In this document: one piece after another, positions 1-5,040 of the stretch
Layout of the letters: the number at the start of each line of letters is the position of its first letter
Numbering within the stretch: the first letter of the stretch is position 1
Source of the DNA: Bacteroidales bacterium
GTDB taxonomy: Bacteria; Bacteroidota; Bacteroidia; Bacteroidales; UBA12077
NCBI GenBank assembly: GCA_030600865.1
Contig: JAUVUS010000233.1
Span: 1 to 5,040 of the forward strand
Direction of reading: 5' to 3'
DNA length: 5,040 nucleotides
Notes under the pieces: generated by a model
The model's database searches: none
What the model was told of the DNA's origin: nothing
The model's input: only the letters and a program-made list of their open reading frames with translations
Program-made: the position numbers and the translations under genes

Positions 1-89
1 ATCTTATTAACAGAACCCTGAAAAAAAGTCTGGAAGTAAGCGAAAAAATTTCAACGATCTATATTCCTTCTGCGGATCTTGTTCGTTAA
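1..89 (+). pseudogene. 5' fragment of the HAMP-GAF sensor gene, ended by an in-frame TAA
   Basis: From position 3 an open frame enters the window and reads 28 codons (LINRTLKKSLEVSEKISTIY, then IPSADLVR) up to a TAA at 87-89. It is the same frame as the ORF starting at 117. The nine codons between the stop and that ATG (LSNTIISSK) continue the protein smoothly into MLIKNWVYIE. In this Bacteroidota sensor family, as I recall it, the first extracytoplasmic helix reads like this across the whole stretch: a hydrophilic helix after TM1, then a 'SKMLIKNWV' motif. The fragment is therefore the front part of the same gene, split by a stop. A single substitution of GAA, CAA or AAA to TAA would explain it. 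The true start and first membrane segment lie upstream of the window. A sequencing error is possible. Confidence 0.75.
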
Positions 90-116
90 CTGTCTAATAC
101 AATAATTTCATCAAAA

Positions 117-1691
117 ATGCTTATTAAAAATTGGGTATATATTGAGATACAGGCTGATACACCAGACAAAATAAAATTACGTGATTTGCAGCGCATTGAA
201 CTTCCTGATATTCATGAAAGAATTTTAAAATTATCGAATGAGTGGACTCCTGATGAACAGCAATCTTATGAACAAATTTATGTATCTATTAGTGATACTT
301 TATTCCCAATGCATCAGGATATTATGAACAACTTAAGTACAATGGAAAGTTACGATGATTTCTTCTTACTTATGACTGAAGTTTATACAAAAGTTGAAGA
401 AGGAGGCGATATTATTGTATTAAGTGATATTATAATAGAACGACTTGGTAACCTAATTGAACAACATGAAGCAAAGGTTATTGAAGCAAGACAACAAATG
501 GAAGACTCATTTGCTAATCTTGAAAATTTTATATTCGTATCAGGAGTTGTTTTAGTATTGATTTCTATTGTTATTGCGTTATTCCTTGCACAAATGGTAA
601 TTAAACCTATAAAAAAGATTAAAAATATTCTTATCATGATGGGTGACGGTATAATGCCTAATAAACAAATTAAAGAAAGTAATGATGAGATTGGAGAAAT
701 GTCTGAAGCCCTGAATGCTTTGATTCGTGGATTAAAGGAGACTACAGATTTTTCAATTGAAATAGGTAAGAGAAATTTTGAGAGTCCGTTTGTACCCTTA
801 AGTGAAGAAGATGATTTGGGAAATGCATTACTCGAAATGCGTACTAATCTTAAACATGCTACAGAAGAAGAAGAACGAAGGAAAAAAGAGGATGATCAAC
901 GAAATTGGGCATCGCAAGGAATTGCAAAGTTCAGTGATATTTTAAGACAAAACAACGATAATATTGAAAAGTTAACATATGATGTAATAAGTAATCTGGT
1001 AAAATATTGTGATGCCAACCAGGGTGGATTATTTATTGTTAATGATGATAATGAAAATGACCAATTCATTGAGATGAGTTCAGCATATGCATTTAATCGT
1101 AAAAAGTTTCTTGAAAAGCGAATAGAAAAAGGTGTTGGCTTAATTGGCAGAGCAGTACAAGAAAGTGAAACCATTTATATCACCGATATTCCAGATAATT
1201 ATATCACAATTTCATCAGGACTTGGCGATGATAATCCTAAAAGTATAGTGATAGTACCTTTAGTTGTAAATGATAATGTTTATGGTGTTATTGAGATGGC
1301 TTCTTTTAGGGAGTTTGAAAAGTATCAAATAGAATTTGTTGAAAAGATTGGCGAAAATATAGCCTCTACTTTATCTTCAGTTAAAGTTAATATACGAACA
1401 ACAGAGTTGTTAGAAACAACAAAACAACAGGCCGAAGAAATGAGAGCTCAGGAAGAAGAGATGCGTCAGAATATGGAGGAACTTCAGGCTACACAGGAGG
1501 AATCAGCCAGGCGCGAATCAGAACTTGAGAAACAGGTAGAAGAATACGAAAGATTAAAGAAACAACAAGAATCATTTATTAAAAAACTTGATGGTAGTTT
1601 TACAGGCGGACTTGTTTCGGCTTTAGATGATGATGATGAAGAGGAGGAGGAAAAGGATAATAGCACAAAAAAAGGGAAAAAGAAAAAATAA
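117..1691 (+). CDS. HAMP-GAF-coiled-coil membrane sensor (methyl-accepting-like), N-terminally truncated
   Basis: This 524-residue product is the intact part of a membrane sensor. Residues 1-135 are the rest of an extracytoplasmic helical bundle, and about 138-160 is a transmembrane helix. HAMP covers about 161-213, with the conserved Pro of IKPIKK and a DEIGEM motif. A conserved linker follows (about 214-275, with LSEEDDLGNALLEMR and QRNWASQGIAKFSDILR). A GAF domain spans about 280-425 (NQGGLFIVND, GVGLIGRAV, IVPLVVNDNVYGVIE). The C-terminus is a long coiled coil (about 428-490, with QAEEMRAQEEEMRQNMEELQ) ending in an acidic run (504-513) and a Lys-rich tail. No kinase, cyclase or classical MCP hairpin tip is seen, so any output must go through the coiled coil. 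The ATG at 117 lies inside the sensor domain, has no Shine-Dalgarno, and follows an in-frame stop at 87-89. It is probably not the native start; translation from it would lose TM1 and invert or destroy membrane topology. The ligand is unknown. Confidence 0.8.
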   Translation: MLIKNWVYIEIQADTPDKIKLRDLQRIELPDIHERILKLSNEWTPDEQQSYEQIYVSISDTLFPMHQDIMNNLSTMESYDDFFLLMTEVYTKVEEGGDIIVLSDIIIERLGNLIEQHEAKVIEARQQMEDSFANLENFIFVSGVVLVLISIVIALFLAQMVIKPIKKIKNILIMMGDGIMPNKQIKESNDEIGEMSEALNALIRGLKETTDFSIEIGKRNFESPFVPLSEEDDLGNALLEMRTNLKHATEEEERRKKEDDQRNWASQGIAKFSDILRQNNDNIEKLTYDVISNLVKYCDANQGGLFIVNDDNENDQFIEMSSAYAFNRKKFLEKRIEKGVGLIGRAVQESETIYITDIPDNYITISSGLGDDNPKSIVIVPLVVNDNVYGVIEMASFREFEKYQIEFVEKIGENIASTLSSVKVNIRTTELLETTKQQAEEMRAQEEEMRQNMEELQATQEESARRESELEKQVEEYERLKKQQESFIKKLDGSFTGGLVSALDDDDEEEEEKDNSTKKGKKKK

Positions 1692-1693
1692 CT

Positions 1694-2863
1694 TTATAAT
1701 TTATTTACAGCTTTTTCAAGATTAATCAAGGCATTTAAAAGTGTCTGTTTTGGACATGCAATATTCATACGCATGTAACCTTCACCTCCCGTTCCAAACA
1801 TTCGGCCATCGTTAAAACCCAAACCAGCATCTTTAATCATAAATTCTTTTAAATCCTTTTCCTTCAAGTTTAGTTCAGAACAGTCAAGCCAAACCAAGTA
1901 AGTACCTTCAGGTCGAATCATTTTTATCTGAGGTATCTTTTCATTTAAAAATTCCTGCGTAAAATCAAGATTTACGGAAATATAATCCATTAACTGATCC
2001 AGCCATTCATCACCATAATTATATGCAGCTTCAGATGCTACAGTGCCAAACACATTACCCAAACCCACATGAATTGCATCTAAAACTTTATCATATTTAT
2101 CTTTTAATTCTTTATTCGATGCAATAACAGAAGATGTGGATAAAGCAGCCATATTGAACGTTTTACTTGGTGCAATAAAAGTAACTGTACTATCTGCTAT
2201 ATTTTTTGATATAGAAGCCAACGGGGTGAACTTAAAATCTTTAAACACCAAATCAGCATGGATTTCATCAGACATTATTAGCACATTATTTTCCAGGCAC
2301 ATCTCTCCTAATCTCTTTAGTTCATCTTTAGTCCAAACAGAACCTCCGGGGTTATGAGGATTCGAAAGAATCAACATTTTGGCATCTGCTAATTTTTTTT
2401 CAAGATCATTAAAGTCAAAACAATATCTCCCATTTTTTAATTTTAACGGATTTTCGATAATTGCTCTATTGTTGTTTTTTATTGCCGAAAAGAAAGGGAA
2501 ATAAACCGGCGGCTGAATAATAATTTTATCATTTGGTTCAGTAAATGCTAAAATAGCCATGTTTACTGCAGGCACAATGCCGGGACTAAATGAAATCCAA
2601 TCTTTAGATATTTCCCAATTATGTCGTCGTTTTAACCAGTTTACTATTGACAGAAAATACGATTCAGGCCTGAAACTATAACCAAACACTTCATCATTTG
2701 CACGATCTTTAATTGCTTTAATGATAAAATCAGGTGTTTTGAAATCCATATCTGCTACCCACATTGGGATTACATCTTCTTTCTCGAATATATCTTTTCG
2801 CAAATCATACTTTACAGAGGCAGTGTTTTCTCTGTTTATAATTTCATCAAAATTATACTTCAT
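1694..2863 (-). CDS. MalY/PatB-family PLP-dependent aminotransferase / C-S lyase
   Basis: This 389-residue protein is full length for fold-type I class I/II aminotransferases of the MalY/PatB group. These mostly act as cystathionine beta-lyases (cysteine-S-conjugate beta-lyases), giving pyruvate, ammonia and a thiol. Visible signatures are the family N-terminus VIPMWVADMDFKTP (31-44), SFSPGIVPAVN (91-101), Tyr121 in PPVYFPF, and the cofactor-site Asn171 in SNPHNPGG. Asp199 in MSDEIHADL should pair with the PLP pyridine nitrogen. Lys234 in APSKTFNMA is the Schiff-base lysine, and Arg365 in MRMNIACP should bind the substrate carboxylate. All key residues are present, so it should be active in the cytoplasm. 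The start MKYNFDEIINRENTASVKYD is typical of the family. It lies 79 bp downstream of the nitroreductase gene on the same strand and may be co-transcribed. Its stop is 2 bp from that of the convergent sensor gene. Exact substrate (cystathionine, cysteine or another amino acid) cannot be read from sequence. Confidence 0.93.
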   Translation of the reverse strand: MKYNFDEIINRENTASVKYDLRKDIFEKEDVIPMWVADMDFKTPDFIIKAIKDRANDEVFGYSFRPESYFLSIVNWLKRRHNWEISKDWISFSPGIVPAVNMAILAFTEPNDKIIIQPPVYFPFFSAIKNNNRAIIENPLKLKNGRYCFDFNDLEKKLADAKMLILSNPHNPGGSVWTKDELKRLGEMCLENNVLIMSDEIHADLVFKDFKFTPLASISKNIADSTVTFIAPSKTFNMAALSTSSVIASNKELKDKYDKVLDAIHVGLGNVFGTVASEAAYNYGDEWLDQLMDYISVNLDFTQEFLNEKIPQIKMIRPEGTYLVWLDCSELNLKEKDLKEFMIKDAGLGFNDGRMFGTGGEGYMRMNIACPKQTLLNALINLEKAVNKL

Positions 2864-2942
2864 ACTATTTGGCTTTTTGTTTTTATATATTGGCTGTTAG
2901 GTCCATATTTGTTTATACTTTTTTAAACCGAGCAATTCTCAA

Positions 2943-3578
2943 TTATTTAGAATATCCTACAGATTGACTATAAATTACTTCATAATTTTCAGGTAAATTT
3001 AATTCCTTTGCAATTTTTTCTTTATTTATCCATGCCCTGAAAACAGAAATTAAACCTTCCGATGCACAATACAAATAAACATTTTGACCAATAAATCCAC
3101 AATGTGTTGCCGCAGTCATTCGCTTTACTTCTATTGAAGCTTTACCCAACTTTTTAAAATCTGACACATAGATTAAATTTACGGCAGCCTCTTTCACAAA
3201 ATTCTGTTTTCCTGCGACTGATCTCATATCCACATCTGACAACTTTTCTAAAGCATGTTCTTCAGGCTTATATAGAAATATACCATTTTTAGTAGTCAGG
3301 TAAATTTCAATATCTTGATTATTATGAGAGCTTGGGGCAGTTCGTTTATTTATTTCTTTCCTGTTTATACCAAATGCTGCCCATAACAAATTAGATAATT
3401 GCTGATCGGTTAATTCTTTTTCGATAAAATCACGACTTGAACTTCGTTCATTTAATGCCTGCATTAAAGGTTTGCCCCCAGTTTTATCAGGCTCGGGAAG
3501 TTTAATCAGGTTCTGTGCAAATACATTATTAATTGTAAATACAATTATAAATGTCAAGGTTAATTTAATAAATTTCAT
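2943..3578 (-). CDS. Secreted nitroreductase-family protein (SagB/ThcOx-like)
   Basis: This 211-residue protein starts with a Sec signal peptide: Lys residues, a hydrophobic core at about 6-19, and a likely signal peptidase I cut after Ala21 (NVFA|Q). After it comes a compact nitroreductase domain. LPEPDKTGGKPLMQAL with RSSSRDF (about 27-51) is the usual FMN-phosphate-binding start. LSNLLWAAFGIN (61-72) follows, then KRTAPSSHNNQ (78-88), which matches the SagB/ThcOx-like 'R-x-x-PSa/s-x-x-x' segment. GFIGQNVYLYCASEGL (161-176) and the C-terminal SQSVGYSK complete the fold. Members are FMN oxidoreductases that reduce nitro or quinone compounds or oxidise azolines, but the substrate of this short exported subgroup is not known to me. 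No azoline precursor or cyclodehydratase partner is nearby, so peptide modification is not supported. Export to the periplasm is unusual for an FMN protein. Confidence 0.85.
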   Translation of the reverse strand: MKFIKLTLTFIIVFTINNVFAQNLIKLPEPDKTGGKPLMQALNERSSSRDFIEKELTDQQLSNLLWAAFGINRKEINKRTAPSSHNNQDIEIYLTTKNGIFLYKPEEHALEKLSDVDMRSVAGKQNFVKEAAVNLIYVSDFKKLGKASIEVKRMTAATHCGFIGQNVYLYCASEGLISVFRAWINKEKIAKELNLPENYEVIYSQSVGYSK

Positions 3579-3720
3579 ACGTTTCTAATTTATATATTGC
3601 TAAATACTTTATTAATTTACATTTTATAAAAGTGATACTTTACCGCACTTTTCCGTATGGAACATCCATGACATTATCATACCTTCTAGTGAACTGAAAG
3701 TGCTTGGATGTTTCATATTC
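3579..3720. repeat. Intergenic spacer with interleaved inverted repeats
   Basis: This 142-bp spacer between the thioesterase and nitroreductase genes contains a 13-bp inverted repeat. Arms are 3656-3668 (TATGGAACATCCA) and 3705-3717 (TGGATGTTTCATA), all Watson-Crick except one G-T pair (3660/3713), around a 36-base loop. A second inverted repeat, GCACTTT (3645-3651) with AAAGTGC (3697-3703), is interleaved with the first rather than nested. CACTTTT (3646-3652) can also pair with AAAAGTG (3628-3634) as a competing 7-bp hairpin. The longer repeat begins 4 bases after the thioesterase stop and has no U-tract behind it, so it is not a simple terminator. It could be a mobile-repeat remnant, a structured leader for the nitroreductase gene, or an mRNA-stabilising element. 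No Bacteroidota-type TAnnTTTG promoter box is clear before the nitroreductase. Confidence 0.6.
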
Positions 3721-4110
3721 TTATTTTTGGTTAAGTTTTTCCATAAATTTCTTAGAGTTAATAATGTAACGAGTGTGTGTTCCTTCACCAATTTTTCCTT
3801 CTTCATCGCTTGCTTCTAATTTAAAAACAAGTTTTTTGCCATCAACTTCAATTAAAATAGCCGTACATTCAACTTGCATTCCAACAGGTGTTGGTTTTAA
3901 ATGCCTGACATTTATCTCAAAACCCACGGTGTTATGCTCATCGCCTAAATAAGATGAAACAGTATTTAAGGCTGCATTTTCCATTAATGCAATCATGGCC
4001 GGTGTTGCAAAAACCTCAACTAATCCTGAACCATATTTTGCAGCAGTATCTTTATACTCTACTTTTTGTTTTGCTGTATAAGTTATCCCAATTTTTAAAT
4101 CGAATTCCAT
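3721..4110 (-). CDS. FlK-like hotdog-fold thioesterase
   Basis: This 129-residue single-domain hotdog protein should hydrolyse an acyl-CoA (or other thioester) in the cytoplasm. It aligns along its whole length with the fluoroacetyl-CoA thioesterase FlK, as I remember that sequence: [17 protein letters not shown] (31-47) for the FlK helix, [17 protein letters not shown] (61-77), and [10 protein letters not shown] (108-117). FlK's catalytic Thr42, Glu50 and His76 correspond to Thr36, Glu44 and His70 with identical spacing (8 and 26 residues). FlK Gly69 corresponds to Gly63. The FlK gate residue Phe36 corresponds to Leu30, and the preceding lid segment is shorter, so fluoroacetate specificity is not implied. 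The natural substrate is unknown. It is separated from the upstream flavodiiron gene by a terminator, so it probably has its own promoter. The start fits FlK-family N-termini; no strong ribosome binding site is seen. Confidence 0.88.
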   Translation of the reverse strand: MEFDLKIGITYTAKQKVEYKDTAAKYGSGLVEVFATPAMIALMENAALNTVSSYLGDEHNTVGFEINVRHLKPTPVGMQVECTAILIEVDGKKLVFKLEASDEEGKIGEGTHTRYIINSKKFMEKLNQK

Positions 4111-4138
4111 AATTATCTCAAATTGTTTTTACTGACAA

Positions 4139-4146
4139 TAAAGATA
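4139..4146 (-). promoter_or_regulatory. Possible -7 promoter box for the thioesterase gene
   Basis: On the minus strand this reads TATCTTTA, one base off the Bacteroidota sigma consensus TAnnTTTG. It lies 28 bases upstream of the thioesterase ATG and downstream of the flavodiiron terminator, where a promoter is needed. No clear -33 TTG element was identified. The sequence is AT-rich, so a chance match is quite possible. Confidence 0.3.
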
Positions 4147-4151
4147 AGTAT

Positions 4152-4168
4152 TTTCTGTCTCACAGAAA
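4152..4168. promoter_or_regulatory. Perfect palindrome, candidate operator
   Basis: TTTCTGT-CTC-ACAGAAA is a perfect 7-bp inverted repeat with a 3-base centre. It sits just upstream of the possible -7 box for the thioesterase gene (4139-4146), where an activator or repressor dimer could bind. In RNA it would form a short hairpin directly after the flavodiiron terminator's U-tract, so it may instead reinforce termination. The regulator is unknown. Confidence 0.4.
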
Positions 4169-4169
4169 T

Positions 4170-4204
4170 AAAAAAAGGGCATCGAAAAATTAATCAATAC
4201 CCTT
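4170..4204 (-). terminator. Intrinsic terminator after the flavodiiron gene
   Basis: On the minus strand AAGGGTATTGA (4204-4194) pairs with TCGATGCCCTT (4185-4175) to give an 11-bp stem with two G-U pairs and an 8-base loop. It is followed directly by TTTTT. It begins 21 bases past the flavodiiron stop codon. On the plus strand no T-run follows the stem, so termination is directional. Confidence 0.85.
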
Positions 4205-4225
4205 GCAATTATTTATTATTTTAAT

Positions 4226-5040
4226 TTATTCTTTCAGTTTTTCCACCATAGCTTTAGCTATAGTTCCACAACGATCAAAGGCTTCATTTCCGGGAATACC
4301 TTTTGTATCAACAGGGTCAGAAACTAATTCCCATTGGATGGTTTCGTTAAATTTATGCAAAGCTTTTACTCCGCCGCCATTCCAGCTGTACGACCCGAAC
4401 AATCCTAACAAATGGCCCTTAACTCCCATGTGCTCCAAGGTACGAGTTAAATTTTCCATGGTAGGCAACATTCCCGAATTATATGCACAGCTTCCCAAAA
4501 TAACTCCTTTATATCGCCAAATATCATTAATTAAATATGAAATGTGCGTTTTTGAAGCATCATGAATCCTGATTTTTTTAATTCCCTGTTCAGAAAGTTT
4601 ACGTGCAATGCTATCAGCTAACTTTGCTGTGTTTCCGTACATTGAGCCATAAATAATTACAACACCTTTTTCGGTTTCAAACTTACTCCACTTATCGTAT
4701 AAAGAAAGTACCTTATTTACATCAGTTCTCCAAATTGGACCATGAGTTGAACAAACATATTTAATATCTATTCCCTCGAGCTTTTTAAAAGCTTTCTGAA
4801 CCATATTGCTGTATTTTCCAACAATATTAGAATAATATCGACGCATTTCATCTTTGTAATATTCTTCAAATTCAATTTCATCATCAAATATTCCACCATC
4901 TAAAGCACCAAAGCTGCCAAATGCATCACCTGAGAATAAAATCTTTTCTGTTAAGTCATAAGTCATCATGGTTTCAGGCCAATGAACCCAAGGTGTCATA
5001 ACAAATTTCAAATTATGATATCCAAGATTTAACTCATCAC
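4226..5040 (-). CDS. Flavodiiron protein (A-type, FprA/ROO-like), N-terminus outside window
   Basis: Flavodiiron proteins reduce O2 to water and/or NO to N2O in the cytoplasm, using electrons from rubredoxin or a similar donor. They protect anaerobes from oxidative or nitrosative stress. The visible 270 or so residues hold the end of the metallo-beta-lactamase diiron domain and a complete C-terminal flavodoxin domain. Counting from the TTG at 5011 as residue 1, His10 (TPWVHWPET), Asp29 (FSGDAFGSF) and His90 (CSTHGPIW) are spaced 19 and 61 apart. This matches ligands His146, Asp165 and His226 of Desulfovibrio gigas ROO as I recall them. The flavodoxin part starts at about 116 with YGSMYGNTAKLA (FMN phosphate loop), followed by GSCAYNSGMLPTM and LFGSYSWNGGG. 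It ends without a fused rubredoxin or flavin reductase, hence class A. The frame stays open to the window edge (DELNLGYHNLKF precedes the TTG), so TTG is not the start. About 130 residues, including the HxExDH ligand motif, are missing. Confidence 0.95.
   Translation of the reverse strand, partial: DELNLGYHNLKFVMTPWVHWPETMMTYDLTEKILFSGDAFGSFGALDGGIFDDEIEFEEYYKDEMRRYYSNIVGKYSNMVQKAFKKLEGIDIKYVCSTHGPIWRTDVNKVLSLYDKWSKFETEKGVVIIYGSMYGNTAKLADSIARKLSEQGIKKIRIHDASKTHISYLINDIWRYKGVILGSCAYNSGMLPTMENLTRTLEHMGVKGHLLGLFGSYSWNGGGVKALHKFNETIQWELVSDPVDTKGIPGNEAFDRCGTIAKAMVEKLKE

Noticed and set aside
87..89. TAA recoded as sense (alternative genetic code or read-through)
   Set aside because: All five genes ending in the window use TAA as their stop, and no read-through context is evident.
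1627..1655. GAT/GAG triplet run at the end of the sensor gene as a phase-variable microsatellite
   Set aside because: The run is short and imperfect and in triplets, so slippage would only change the number of acidic residues without shifting the frame.
2904..2911. CATATTTG on the plus strand, one base off the TAnnTTTG promoter box
   Set aside because: No plus-strand gene follows; both flanking genes are on the minus strand, so it is likely chance in AT-rich DNA.
3624..3806. Open frame of 60 codons on the minus strand
   Set aside because: It overlaps the end of the thioesterase gene in another frame, resembles no family I know, and its composition reflects the overlapping gene and the inverted repeats.
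4203..4565. Open frame of 120 codons on the plus strand
   Set aside because: It lies antisense to the clear flavodoxin domain of the flavodiiron protein and begins inside its terminator; a shadow frame.
5009..5011. TTG as start codon of the flavodiiron gene
   Set aside because: The frame is open to the window edge and the upstream codons (DELNLGYHN) match flavodiiron proteins; the gene simply runs out of the window.

Overview
The window is an AT-rich stretch of chromosome that looks like Bacteroidota, probably an anaerobic or microaerobic Bacteroidales/Marinilabiliales-type organism. This rests on the low GC, the lack of clear Shine-Dalgarno sequences, and the proteins themselves. The HAMP-GAF sensor belongs to a family I know mainly from this phylum, and the secreted SagB-like nitroreductase and A-type flavodiiron protein fit the same picture. 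No rRNA, tRNA, CRISPR array or intact transposon is visible.

Layout: positions 1-1691 (+) hold most of a membrane-bound HAMP-GAF-coiled-coil sensor. Its 5' end lies outside the window, and its reading frame is broken by an in-frame TAA at 87-89. Everything else is on the minus strand. From right to left (the direction of transcription) it reads: a flavodiiron protein (4226 to beyond 5040, N-terminus cut off); a good intrinsic terminator (4170-4204); a small palindrome and possible promoter; an FlK-like hotdog thioesterase (3721-4110); a 142-bp spacer with interleaved inverted repeats; an exported nitroreductase-family protein (2943-3578); and a MalY/PatB-type aminotransferase/C-S lyase (1694-2863). 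The sensor and the aminotransferase converge, with only 2 bp between their stop codons.

How the genes relate: the flavodiiron protein would remove O2 or NO in an anaerobe, and the nitroreductase-like protein is another flavoprotein candidate. The thioesterase and the C-S lyase are metabolic enzymes. The terminator separates the flavodiiron gene from the thioesterase, so this is not one clear operon. Nitroreductase and aminotransferase (79 bp apart, same strand) could be co-transcribed.

The most notable observations are the apparent nonsense mutation in the sensor, the interleaved inverted repeats in the 3579-3720 spacer, and the exact spacing of the FlK catalytic triad in the thioesterase. 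I see no convincing new multi-gene system here; most of the window is ordinary core and accessory metabolism.
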